A DNA stretch of 20,284 nt, taken from positions 1 through 20,284 of the forward strand of contig JAEYVE010000206.1 in the NCBI GenBank assembly GCA_023432025.1, given 5' to 3'. This DNA is from Pseudomonadota bacterium (GTDB taxonomy: Bacteria > Myxococcota_A > Polyangia > Polyangiales > Polyangiaceae). A program made the position numbers and the translations under genes. This document shows, in pieces, positions 1-6,852 of this stretch (positions are counted from its first letter, which is position 1; each line of letters starts with the position of its first letter). The notes below the pieces were generated by a model. That model had not been told where the DNA came from and made no database searches. It saw only the letters and a program-made list of their open reading frames with translations.

Positions 1-303
1 ACGTTGGTTCGACGTGGAGGGGGTGGGTCACGAGGGCCCGGTGCTCGAAGCAGCTGCAGCCTGGAACGTGTCGTGAGCTGTGCGGCTGCGGCGAGCGTGT
101 CGCGTCGTCCTCGGGGGGGGGGGCCCCTCCTGGGAGGGTGCTCCCTTCCCCCCTGCGGGCGTCGCGACGCGCTCACCGCAGCCTGACGTTGTTTCGACGT
201 GGAGGGGGTGTGTCACGAGTGCCCGGTGCTCGAAGCAGCTGCAGCCTGGAACGTGTCGTGAGCTGTGCGGCTGCGGTGAGCAGGTCGCGTCGTTCTCGAG
301 GGG
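1..303. repeat. Imperfect direct repeat, two copies of about 118 bp at 185-bp offset
   Basis: Bases 1-118 and 186-303 align without gaps. By eye they differ at about eight positions, so identity is roughly 93%. Both begin ACGTTG, share the core GGTGCTCGAAGCAGCTGCAG, and end in a G run. The intervening 119-185 segment and the sequence after 303 are not similar to each other, so this is a spaced duplication and not a strict tandem array within what is visible. The first copy starts at base 1, so the element may extend leftwards. No convincing gene lies here; short open frames differ between the copies and carry no recognisable domain. Confidence 0.85.
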
Positions 304-503
304 GAAGAGTGTTTCGAGTTGGCGCGGGGGGTGCAGCTGGGGGATTTTTGGGGGTGAGTTGTGAGGGCTGACCTTTGTCGTAGTGCGGGAGCACCGGATG
401 GAGGGTTGTTTTGCCGGCCCCCCGGAGCGGCTCCCGTTCGGGCATAGTGGGTGGGCGTCTCGCGGTTTTGCGGGCGGGCTCAGGTACGAGGAACGACGGT
501 CCA
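304..503. other. G-rich non-coding leader upstream of the antiporter gene
   Basis: This stretch has no recognisable gene. It holds G runs at 326-331, 339-343, 350-354 and 365-367, which could form a G-quadruplex on the + strand with loops of 7, 6 and 10 nt. It also contains one copy of the GTGCGGGAGCAC element (383-394). The antiporter frame is open back to a TTG at 411, but residues before 504 look unlike antiporter sequence. Confidence 0.5.
383..394 (+). repeat. Dispersed hairpin element GTGC-GGGA-GCAC, copy 1
   Basis: GTGCGGGAGCAC is a 4-bp inverted repeat closing a GGGA (GNRA-type) loop. It is preceded by CGTA and followed by CG, the same flanks as copy 2 (on the opposite strand). It lies in non-coding DNA upstream of the antiporter gene. 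The function is unknown. Confidence 0.6.
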
Positions 504-2348
504 TTGGCACACGGTGACTCCGATTTGGTGAAGGTGGTCGCGCTGCTGGGCGCGGCCGTGGTCATGGTGCCGCTGTTTCGACGGCTCGGTTTGGGCTCCG
601 TGCTCGGCTATCTCGCGGCGGGGCTCGCGATGGGGCCCTTCGGGCTCGCGTGGTTCGAGTCCGCGGAGTCCATTTTGCACTTGGCCGAGCTCGGCGTGGT
701 GATGTTCCTGTTCGTCGTGGGGCTGGAGATGCGGCCCTCGCACTTGTGGAGCCTGCGTCGAGAAATCTTCGGGCTGGGCAGCTTGCAGATCTTGGTGTGC
801 TCGCTCGTTTTGTGTGGTGCGGGCTTTGCGTTCGGCATGCCGCCGTGGATCACGTTCTTCGGCGCGGTGGGCTTCGTGCTCACGTCGACGGCGGTCGTCA
901 TGCAGTCGCTCGCGGAGCGCGGCGAGCTGCTTTTGCCGCGCGGTGAGCGCGTGGTGTCCATTCTGCTGTTCGAGGACTTGCTCATCGTGCCGCTCTTGGC
1001 GCTCGTGACGTTCTTGTCGCCGCACGCGCCGGGCTCGGAGGGGGACTCGCGCTGGGTGGCCGTGGCCGTGGGCGTGGGGGCGCTCGTGGCGGTGACCGTC
1101 GTGGGGCTGTGGCTCTTGAACCCCTTGTTCCGCATTCTGGCGGCCGCTCAGGCGCGCGAGGTGATGACAGCGGCGGCGCTGCTCGTCGTTTTGGGCGCGG
1201 CGCTCGTGATGCAGCTCGGCGGGCTGTCCCAGGCGCTCGGCGCGTTTTTGGCGGGCGTTCTGCTTTCGGAGTCCACGTTTCGCCATCAGATCGAGGCGGA
1301 CATCGAGCCGTTTCGCGGCATCTTGCTCGGTTTGTTCTTTCTGGGCGTCGGTATGACGCTCGACTTGGACGTGGTCGCCCAGAATTGGGTGCTCATCGCC
1401 GTGAGCGTGCCGCTCATGATGGCGCTCAAGGGCGCGGCCATTTATGGGGTGGCGCGCGTGCTCCACACCGAGCACCGAGAAGCGCTCGACCGCGCGGTGC
1501 TCATGGCGCAAGGCGGCGAGTTTGCGTTCGTGCTCTTCGCAGCGGCGGCCAGCGGTGGCCTCATCGACGCCGAGGCGCGGGCGATGCTCACCGCGACCGT
1601 GGTGCTCTCCATGGCGCTCACGCCGCTCGCGCTCGTGGTGCTCAGAAAGCTGGTGCGCCCGGCGGATCCGTCGCTCGACGGCGTGGACGTGGCGGAGGGG
1701 CTCACGGGCAGCGTGCTGCTCATCGGCTTCGGGCGCTTCGGTCAGGTCACGTCCCAGGCGCTCTTGGCGCGCGACGCGGACGTGACCATCATCGACGTCG
1801 ACGCGGACATGATCCGCAGCGCGGCGCAGTTCGGCTTCAAGGTGTATTACGGCGACGGCACGCGCTTGGACGTGCTGCGCGCTTCGGGCGCCGAGAACGC
1901 GCGCGTCATCGCCGTGTGCGTCGACGACCGCAAAGCCGTCGATCGCATCGTGGAGCTCGTGCGGCACGAGTTTCCGCGCGCCAAGCTGCTCGTGCGCTCG
2001 TACGACCGCCAGCACGCCAAGGAGCTCGTGGCGGCGGGGGTGGACTACCAAGTGCGCGAAACGTTCGAGTCGGCCATTCGCTTCGGCGAGGCGGCGCTGC
2101 TCGAGCTCGGCGAAACGCCCGCCGACGTGGACGAAATCATCGCGGACGTGCGTCGCCGCGACGCCGAGCGCTTCGCCTACGAAATTGCGGGTGGCCGCGA
2201 CGCGGCCAAGACGTTCCTGCGCGGCAACTGGCAGCCGACGCCGCTCACCACGCCGCGCCGCGAGGGCCGCACGCTGGGCGAAAGCGCGCCCGCGGCGGAA
2301 GAAGGGCCAAAATCCGCGCCGCCTGGTCCAGACGACCGCGTGGCGTAG
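504..2348 (+). CDS. KefB/KefC-type monovalent cation:proton antiporter with TrkA-N (RCK) domain
   Basis: This is a CPA2-family integral membrane antiporter (614 aa), likely exporting K+ in exchange for H+ during electrophile or osmotic stress. Residues 10-385 form about a dozen hydrophobic helices. They include GLGSVLGYLAAGLAMGPFG near the N terminus, GLSQALGAFLAGVLLSES in the middle, and a HQIEADIEPFRGILLGLFF loop very like the KefB/KefC regulatory loop. From about 402 a TrkA-N nucleotide-binding domain begins, with GFGRFGQ at 408-414 and an acidic strand-2 end (TIIDVD). A hydrophilic tail of about 50 residues follows. I chose TTG 504 because MAHGDSDLVK then leads straight into helix 1 as in homologues, with GAGGA at 488-492 upstream, though the 11-nt spacing is long. 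An in-frame TTG at 411 would add 31 atypical residues. The length is close to E. coli KefB (about 600 aa). No KefG/KefF ancillary subunit is adjacent. Ion specificity is inferred from the family. Confidence 0.93.
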   Translation: MAHGDSDLVKVVALLGAAVVMVPLFRRLGLGSVLGYLAAGLAMGPFGLAWFESAESILHLAELGVVMFLFVVGLEMRPSHLWSLRREIFGLGSLQILVCSLVLCGAGFAFGMPPWITFFGAVGFVLTSTAVVMQSLAERGELLLPRGERVVSILLFEDLLIVPLLALVTFLSPHAPGSEGDSRWVAVAVGVGALVAVTVVGLWLLNPLFRILAAAQAREVMTAAALLVVLGAALVMQLGGLSQALGAFLAGVLLSESTFRHQIEADIEPFRGILLGLFFLGVGMTLDLDVVAQNWVLIAVSVPLMMALKGAAIYGVARVLHTEHREALDRAVLMAQGGEFAFVLFAAAASGGLIDAEARAMLTATVVLSMALTPLALVVLRKLVRPADPSLDGVDVAEGLTGSVLLIGFGRFGQVTSQALLARDADVTIIDVDADMIRSAAQFGFKVYYGDGTRLDVLRASGAENARVIAVCVDDRKAVDRIVELVRHEFPRAKLLVRSYDRQHAKELVAAGVDYQVRETFESAIRFGEAALLELGETPADVDEIIADVRRRDAERFAYEIAGGRDAAKTFLRGNWQPTPLTTPRREGRTLGESAPAAEEGPKSAPPGPDDRVA

Positions 2349-2383
2349 GCGTCGGCGCTTGACCCGAGCTCGGCCTGCCGCCA

Positions 2384-3124
2384 ATGCTCGCCCACGTGGC
2401 GCGCTCCTATCTCGTCATCGACATCGAAACCATCCTGGATCCAGAGCTCCCCATCGCGGAAAGCGCGGAGGCCGAGCGCTTGCCCGCCGCGCCGCATCAC
2501 AAAGTGGTCGCCATCGGCGCGTTGCAGCTCGGGCGCGAGTACGAGTGCAAAAAGCTCGGCATCGTGGGACGTGACTCGACGAACGAAGCCGAAATCCTCG
2601 GCGAGTTCGCCAAAATCCTGGACGAGCACCAGCCGACGCTCGTCACCTACAACGGCCGCGGCTTCGACTTGCCCGTCATCGCCATGCGCTGTTTGCGCCA
2701 CGGCATTCCCTTCAAGCACTACTATCAAAACCGCGACGTCCGGTACCGCTTTTCTCCGGACGGTCATTTGGATGTGATGGATTTCATCGCGGACTACGGC
2801 GCGACCAAGTCGAGCCGCTTGGACATCGTCGCCAAGCTCGTCGGCATGCCGGGCAAGGTGGGCGTCGACGGTAAAGACGTGGGGCCGCTCGTCCACGCCG
2901 GTCGCATCGCGGAGGTGCGCGACTACTGTTTGTGCGACGTGGTGCAAACGGCGGCCGTGTTCTTGCGCGTGCAGCTCCTGCGTGGAGAGCTCACGCGGGA
3001 CGCGTATTTGGCGGCCATGACCGGGCTCATTCAGCTGACGCGCAGCGACGAGCGCGTCGCCCCGGTGGTCGCCGCGTTCAACGAAGAGCGACTCCTTTTG
3101 GGGGAAACGGCGCCCCGCGTTTGA
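2384..3124 (+). CDS. Predicted 3'-5' exonuclease, PolB exonuclease-domain-like (DnaQ-like fold)
   Basis: This 246-aa protein is a stand-alone DEDDy-type exonuclease domain of the family related to the proofreading domain of DNA polymerase B. The Exo I motif is DIET (D13, E15). Exo II is YNGRGFD (N90, D95). Exo III is YCLCD (Y181, D185). All four metal-binding acids and the Tyr are present, so it should be active on single-stranded or mismatched 3' ends; the substrate is inferred. ATG 2384 lies 35 bp after the antiporter stop on the same strand, so co-transcription is possible though the functions look unrelated. GTG 2396 is an alternative start. No good Shine-Dalgarno is seen. The length is typical for the family. 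Confidence 0.9.
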   Translation: MLAHVARSYLVIDIETILDPELPIAESAEAERLPAAPHHKVVAIGALQLGREYECKKLGIVGRDSTNEAEILGEFAKILDEHQPTLVTYNGRGFDLPVIAMRCLRHGIPFKHYYQNRDVRYRFSPDGHLDVMDFIADYGATKSSRLDIVAKLVGMPGKVGVDGKDVGPLVHAGRIAEVRDYCLCDVVQTAAVFLRVQLLRGELTRDAYLAAMTGLIQLTRSDERVAPVVAAFNEERLLLGETAPRV

Positions 3125-3127
3125 GCG

Positions 3128-3139
3128 GTGCTCCCGCAC
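3128..3139 (-). repeat. Dispersed hairpin element GTGC-GGGA-GCAC, copy 2 (inverted)
   Basis: The + strand reads GTGCTCCCGCAC, the reverse complement of the other copies, with the CGTA flank shared with copy 1. It starts four bases after the exonuclease stop codon. That position would suit a transcript-end or RNA-processing hairpin, but the stem is only 4 bp and no T-tract follows. Confidence 0.6.
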
Positions 3140-3151
3140 TACGTCGCCGTT

Positions 3152-3175
3152 CGGTTTTCCACGCGCAGAAAACCG
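3152..3175. terminator. 8-bp perfect inverted repeat downstream of the exonuclease gene
   Basis: CGGTTTTC (3152-3159), an 8-nt spacer, and GAAAACCG (3168-3175) form a perfect stem 27 bases past the exonuclease stop codon. No U-tract follows, so it is not a classical intrinsic terminator. It could equally be a two-fold protein-binding site in the leader of the lipoprotein gene. The word CGCAGAAAAC inside it recurs at 3224-3233. Confidence 0.4.
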
Positions 3176-3316
3176 TCGGGTGAGTGTTGCCCCGTCGCGA
3201 CTGTGATCGATGTGGGAGTCACTCGCAGAAAACACACAATTGACGGCGGCTCCTCTCTGGAGAGAGATTGGCGATCTTCGGCCAGCGGCGCCGAAGGGGG
3301 CAGGAGGGAGTCGTCG

Positions 3317-4255
3317 ATGAGAACACGGGTTTTTGGGGTGCTTGGCGCGTGTGGGTTGGTGGCGCTGGCGTGTGGAGACGGGGAAGACTCGCAGCCGAGC
3401 GCGAGTGACGCCTCCGTGCTCATCTCCACCTCGGAGATTGAAGCGGGGAAGGAATGTGCAAACGGGGGAGTGCGGATCGAGTACGGTCCCGACGCGAATC
3501 GGAACGGCACGCTCGACGAGGATGAGGTCGGAGGCAGCGAGAAGCTCTGTGCCATCGCTGGGCCCCGAGGCGACACGGGCGACGCTGGCCCGCAGGGCGA
3601 CGCTGGCCCGCAGGGCGACGCTGGGCCGATGGGCGGCGCAGGACCGACGGGACCCCAGGGCCGGAACTCATTGCTTTTGGTGAGTCCCGAGAGTCCCGGC
3701 TCCAACTGTTTTCACGGTGGTACGAAGGTGGAAGCGGGGCTCGACGATGACGGAAACGGTACGCTCGAGCCGGAGGAAGTCGATAGCACCTCGTACGTGT
3801 GCGCGTCCGGCGCCGGGCTGGTGTTCGGAGACGTGCAGTACTCCCACGTCGTCTGGACGAACGGCACGTACGGGATTCAGGGGCTCAAGTACTGGGCGGC
3901 GTCGGTGTCAGCCGGCGTTTGGACCATCGAGTGGCCCGTCGTTTACGTGGATGACGCTACGTGGGTTGGAGACGGAGAGCCCACCAACGGACATTGGCAC
4001 GGGCTCCACTCGGGCTGCGGAAACTCGAACGGCGTTGCCACTTGCACGGCCGTTTGCGAAGCGCTCGACATGACGTACGTCGAGGTGAACACCGGTTGTA
4101 TGATCAGCTACCCGACGACCAACATGAACGCCGACGGGCGCAACATCTACATGGCCCCGTCGAGTGGGGTTCCGAGCGGCACCTGGGACACGTACTGGCC
4201 CGACCCTGCGATCGGGAACGGCAACAACATGGCGTTTTGTAGCTGCAGCGAATGA
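3317..4255 (+). CDS. Surface lipoprotein with collagen-like Gly-X-Y stretch between two Cys/EF-hand-like modules
   Basis: This 312-aa protein is exported and probably lipidated. A short signal peptide ends at ...VALAC (C19). The start ATG 3317 is decided by an AGGAGG at 3302-3307 with 9-nt spacing; the open frame continues upstream without recognisable protein. Residues about 44-80 and 131-164 are two copies of a Cys-flanked module (C47/C78 and C131/C162). Each contains an EF-hand-like calcium-loop sequence, DANRNGTLDEDE and DDDGNGTLEPEE. This resembles a lipoprotein module common in myxobacteria and other Proteobacteria (DUF7151-like, from memory). Between them residues 82-114 are eleven perfect Gly-X-Y triplets. 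The 150-residue C-terminal part is rich in Trp, Tyr, Asn and Cys, and I do not recognise it. A role in the cell surface or matrix is inference. Confidence 0.88.
   Translation: MRTRVFGVLGACGLVALACGDGEDSQPSASDASVLISTSEIEAGKECANGGVRIEYGPDANRNGTLDEDEVGGSEKLCAIAGPRGDTGDAGPQGDAGPQGDAGPMGGAGPTGPQGRNSLLLVSPESPGSNCFHGGTKVEAGLDDDGNGTLEPEEVDSTSYVCASGAGLVFGDVQYSHVVWTNGTYGIQGLKYWAASVSAGVWTIEWPVVYVDDATWVGDGEPTNGHWHGLHSGCGNSNGVATCTAVCEALDMTYVEVNTGCMISYPTTNMNADGRNIYMAPSSGVPSGTWDTYWPDPAIGNGNNMAFCSCSE
3578..3631 (+). repeat. 18-bp tandem repeat encoding the collagen-like segment
   Basis: The unit GGCGACGCTGGCCCGCAG is repeated exactly at 3578-3595 and 3596-3613. A diverged third copy is at 3614-3631. Each encodes Gly-Asp-Ala-Gly-Pro-Gln. 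The length is a multiple of three, so copy-number change would lengthen or shorten the collagen-like stalk without a frameshift. Confidence 0.85.
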
Positions 4256-4353
4256 GGGCTGGCTCGCGGCGCCGCTCCTCGCTGGCGGCTCTTTGCTGAG
4301 CGGCTCGTGAGTGGGGTCACATGCGGTCGACCGTGAGGTTCCGCTGTAGAGTG

Positions 4354-5028
4354 ATGCCCGTGACTGCGACCAACACCTCCGTAGCTCCGCCCGACGAGCT
4401 CATCCTCGTCGGGCGGTCGAGCTCGCATTTTACGCGCGTTGCGCGGCTCTTTGCGGCGGAGGCGGAGGTGCCGTACGTGCTCCGCGTGGTGCCCAACCTG
4501 CTGTCGTGCGATCCGCGAGATTTCGGCGACAACCCCGCGCTCCGCATTCCCGTGCTGCGTACGGCGCAGGGCGACTGGTACGGGTCCGTGAACGTGTGCC
4601 GTGAGCTCGTGCGGCGCACGAAGAGGAGCCTCCGCGTGGTTTGGCCGGAAGAGCTTCACGAGCCGCTCTTGGCGAGCGCGCAAGAGCTCGTGCTCGGCGC
4701 CATGGCGACCGAGGTAAGCCTCATCCTTGCGCGTGCGGCGCGCGAGGGCTCGCAAGACCGAGCGGGCACGCCCTCGCCCCACGAGGTCAAAATGAAGCAG
4801 AGCTTGGAAGGCTCTCTCGCGTGGCTCGACGCGCGCGCGGAGCAGCTCATCGAGCGGCTGCCGCCACGGGACGTCAGCTACTTGGAGGTCACCTTGTTCT
4901 GCTTGGTCACGCACTTGTCGTTTCGAGACGTCCTGCCCGTGTCCCAGTACGAAAACCTGGCGGCGTTCTGTCGTCGCTTCGGAGAGCGCTCCTCCGCGCG
5001 TGTCACGGCGTATCACTTCGACGCCTGA
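4354..5028 (+). CDS. Glutathione S-transferase-like (thioredoxin-fold N-terminal) protein
   Basis: This protein of about 224 aa has the GST layout. A beta-alpha-beta N-terminal part opens with ELILVGRSSSHFTRVARLF. A cis-Pro strand follows (NPALRIPVLRT), then a helical C-terminal half. The usual GST catalytic Tyr/Ser/Cys position is occupied by a Ser-Ser-His stretch, so enzymatic activity is uncertain and it may only share the fold. The start is unclear. ATG 4354 is used here. ATG 4321 adds 11 residues with a weak GGGG ahead of it. GTG 4360 would sit 7 nt after a -10-like TAGAGT (4347-4352). The gene is flanked by the lipoprotein gene (about 100 bp upstream) and the dehydrogenase (about 115 bp downstream), all on the + strand. 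Confidence 0.7.
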   Translation: MPVTATNTSVAPPDELILVGRSSSHFTRVARLFAAEAEVPYVLRVVPNLLSCDPRDFGDNPALRIPVLRTAQGDWYGSVNVCRELVRRTKRSLRVVWPEELHEPLLASAQELVLGAMATEVSLILARAAREGSQDRAGTPSPHEVKMKQSLEGSLAWLDARAEQLIERLPPRDVSYLEVTLFCLVTHLSFRDVLPVSQYENLAAFCRRFGERSSARVTAYHFDA

Positions 5029-5035
5029 CGGCGTC
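5020..5035 (+). terminator. 6-bp hairpin with the GST-like stop codon in its loop
   Basis: GACGCC (5020-5025), loop TGAC, GGCGTC (5030-5035). The TGA stop (5026-5028) is in the 4-nt loop. No T-tract follows, so termination is not established; it may be a 3'-end stabilising hairpin or chance in GC-rich DNA. Confidence 0.35.
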
Positions 5036-5142
5036 TCGAGCCGCCGCAGCGAGCCACGACGCGCGGCGACCGACGAAATTCGCGAGTGCGCGGCGCCACG
5101 GAGGACTTGCTTGTCGCGGCGAGGGCCCCACGATCGAGCGCG

Positions 5143-5889
5143 ATGAACCAAGTTCTCCTCGTCACGGGCGGAAGCCGCGGCATTGGCGCGGCGACGGCGC
5201 GTTTGGCCGCCGCGCGTGGCTACGCCGTGTGCGTCAACTACCTCAAAGATCGCCGCGCGGCGGACGAGGTGGTGGGCGAAATTACAGCGAGCGGCGGTCG
5301 CGCCATCGCCGTTCCGGCGGACGTGGCCCGGGAAGAAGAAGTGGTGCGCCTGTTCGGCGCCGTGGACGAGCAGCTCGGCCCTCTGACGGCGCTCGTGAAC
5401 AACGCCGGTATCCTCGAAACGCAGCGACGTCTGGAGGACATCGACGCGGCGCGCCTCGCGCGCGTCTTTGCGACCAACGTGACGGGCGCATTTCTCTGCG
5501 CGCGCGAGGCCGTGCGGCGCATGTCGCGCGCGCGTGGAGGCCGCGGAGGCGCCATCGTCAACGTTTCGTCGGTGGCGGCGCGGCTGGGCGGCGCGGGCGA
5601 ATACGTGGACTACGCCGCCTCCAAAGGGGCGCTGGACACCATGACCGTCGGCTTGGCGAACGAAGTGGCGACCGAGGGCATCCGCGTCAACGCCGTGCGC
5701 CCCGGCTTCATTTACACGGAAATGCACGCCAGCGGCGGTGAGCCGAACCGCGTCGAGCGCGTGAAGTCCTTCGTGCCCCTCCGGCGCGGCGGACGAGCGG
5801 AGGAGGTCGCCGAGGCCATTTTGTGGCTCCTGTCCGAGCAAGCCTCGTACACGACGGGCTCGTTCATCGAGGTGGCGGGCGGTCGCTAG
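5143..5889 (+). CDS. ygfF: Short-chain dehydrogenase/reductase, YgfF type
   Basis: This 248-aa classical SDR is an NAD(P)-dependent sugar/alcohol oxidoreductase. Seen in the sequence: the TGGSRGIG dinucleotide-binding motif (8-15), NNAG (86-89), the catalytic Ser pair at 142-143, YAASK (Tyr157, Lys161), and RPGFIYTEMHASGGEP after the active site. That last segment and the C-terminal TGSFIEVAGGR match, from memory, E. coli YgfF closely and at full length, so orthology is likely. YgfF is annotated as a glucose-1-dehydrogenase-like SDR, but the physiological substrate is not settled. ATG 5143 gives the family N terminus (MNQVLLVTGG); the upstream in-frame GTG at 5086 adds 19 atypical residues. 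No strong ribosome-binding site is visible. Confidence 0.93.
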   Translation: MNQVLLVTGGSRGIGAATARLAAARGYAVCVNYLKDRRAADEVVGEITASGGRAIAVPADVAREEEVVRLFGAVDEQLGPLTALVNNAGILETQRRLEDIDAARLARVFATNVTGAFLCAREAVRRMSRARGGRGGAIVNVSSVAARLGGAGEYVDYAASKGALDTMTVGLANEVATEGIRVNAVRPGFIYTEMHASGGEPNRVERVKSFVPLRRGGRAEEVAEAILWLLSEQASYTTGSFIEVAGGR

Positions 5890-5924
5890 GCGCAGCCTCG
5901 GTGTCGCGTTGGGGCGCTGTGTCG

Positions 5925-5941
5925 CGTTCGTCGAGCGAACG
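5925..5941 (+). terminator. 6-bp hairpin downstream of the SDR gene
   Basis: CGTTCG, a 5-nt loop (TCGAG), then CGAACG form a perfect stem 36 bases past the SDR stop codon. It lies just before copy 3 of the GTGCGGGAGCAC element. Two direct copies of GTGTCGCGTT (5901-5910, 5919-5928) precede or overlap it. There is no U-tract, so the terminator role is only plausible. Confidence 0.35.
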
Positions 5942-5956
5942 ACGTGCGGCTGCTCA

Positions 5957-5968
5957 GTGCGGGAGCAC
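5957..5968 (+). repeat. Dispersed hairpin element GTGC-GGGA-GCAC, copy 3
   Basis: The context GCTCA-GTGCGGGAGCAC-CGCGT is identical to copy 4 at 9728-9739 over 22 bases, well beyond the hairpin itself. It is intergenic, between the SDR gene and the small four-Cys protein. Confidence 0.65.
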
Positions 5969-6073
5969 CGCGTGTCGCCGCTTGTCGTCTTCCCCCCGAG
6001 GCGCATTGGATCCGGACCGTGAACGAGCGGCGCCCCGCGTTGCGCCGAGTGCGCGACTGGGTGAAGCTGGGCC

Positions 6074-6262
6074 GTGAGCGAGAGACCGCGCGCTGAAGCA
6101 CCTCATCGTCCCGCAGACGCGCCGGGGCTGTGCGCTACGTGCGTTCGCGCGCGCAAGGTGGAGTCCGCCAAAGGGTCTACTTTTTGGCTGTGTCGCGTCG
6201 AAGGGCTGCCCAAGTACCCGCGGCTGCCCGTCGTTTCGTGCGCCGCTTACGAAGCGGCGTGA
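6074..6262 (+). CDS. Small four-cysteine conserved hypothetical protein
   Basis: This 62-aa protein from a GTG start has a disordered N terminus rich in Pro, Arg and Ala. A core follows: CATCVRARKVESAKGSTFWLC, then KYPRLPVVSC. Cys20, 23, 40 and 56 are placed like zinc ligands. From memory, short proteins with the same pattern (CxxC, a long-spaced Cys, P-x-L-P-V-x-x-C) occur in actinobacteria and myxobacteria as uncharacterised proteins; no function is known to me. The gene converges on the hemerythrin gene with a 15-bp gap. Start choice is uncertain because no clear ribosome-binding site is seen. It is probably cytoplasmic, as there is no signal peptide. Confidence 0.65.
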   Translation: MSERPRAEAPHRPADAPGLCATCVRARKVESAKGSTFWLCRVEGLPKYPRLPVVSCAAYEAA

Positions 6263-6277
6263 GCGCCGTCTCTCGTG

Positions 6278-6751
6278 TCAGTAGGCCTGCACTTGTTCGA
6301 CCAGGTTGCGCGTTGGTCCGTGGAGGGCCTCACGGGTGAACAGCACCTCCATTTTGACCCACAGCTCGCGTAGTGCCGGCGCGCCGAGGCGAGCGCGTGC
6401 GCGCGGAAAGAGCACCTCCTCTTCCTCGGTCACGTGCGCCTCCACCTGCTCGCGCAGCGCCCAGAGTTTTTCCTGAAAGCGCTCGGTGCCTACGTTCATG
6501 TCCATGAGCTCCACGAGCGCGCGTTTGAGTGCGCGGTGATCCTCCAGCGCCGAGGCCAGCACGTGCTGGGGCTCGCCAGCGTACGCGGCCGGATAAAACA
6601 CTTTCTCCTCGAGCGTGGTGTGCACCGAAAGCTCGTCTTGAATGTCCTCGAACACCGCCGTGCGCTCGGCGGACGTCGAAGCCCCGTCAAAAGCCGAAAA
6701 CAGCGTTCTGAGCTTCGAGTGCTGCTCGGTGAGCATGGTGATGGCGTCCAT
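6278..6751 (-). CDS. Hemerythrin HHE cation-binding domain protein
   Basis: This 157-aa, all-helical protein has the ligand pattern of bacterial hemerythrin-like domains: H11 (TEQH), H44 and E48 (HTTLE), H72 (EDHRALK), and H106 with E110 (HVTEEEE). These would bind a non-haem di-iron centre that senses or stores O2, NO or iron, or protects against oxidative or nitrosative stress. The role is family-level knowledge. No other domain is fused. ATG 6751 has AAGG about 8 nt upstream on the - strand. It lies 101 bp past the alanine racemase stop on the same strand, so it could share that transcript. Confidence 0.9.
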   Translation of the reverse strand: MDAITMLTEQHSKLRTLFSAFDGASTSAERTAVFEDIQDELSVHTTLEEKVFYPAAYAGEPQHVLASALEDHRALKRALVELMDMNVGTERFQEKLWALREQVEAHVTEEEEVLFPRARARLGAPALRELWVKMEVLFTREALHGPTRNLVEQVQAY

Positions 6752-6852
6752 TCCCTCACCTTGAAACGGGTCGCGGGAACGTCCAGCTGCGCACAGAGCC
6801 GAAAGCTCGTCGACCGTGTCGGGGCAGCCGCTTCGGGCCCGCGACGGGCCGC

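Noticed and set aside
28..510. Short frames on both strands in the leader region
   Set aside because: They differ between the two repeat copies and have no conserved composition or domain; non-coding repeat DNA is a better explanation.
480..2384. Long open frame on the - strand opposite the antiporter gene
   Set aside because: It mirrors the high-GC antiporter codons, has a His/Arg/Glu-heavy composition with no domain, and the + strand protein is an unmistakable family member.
4147..6006. 619-codon - strand frame spanning lipoprotein end, GST-like and SDR genes
   Set aside because: It crosses three + strand genes and their gaps, is very Arg/Ala/His-rich and matches nothing; a typical antisense shadow.
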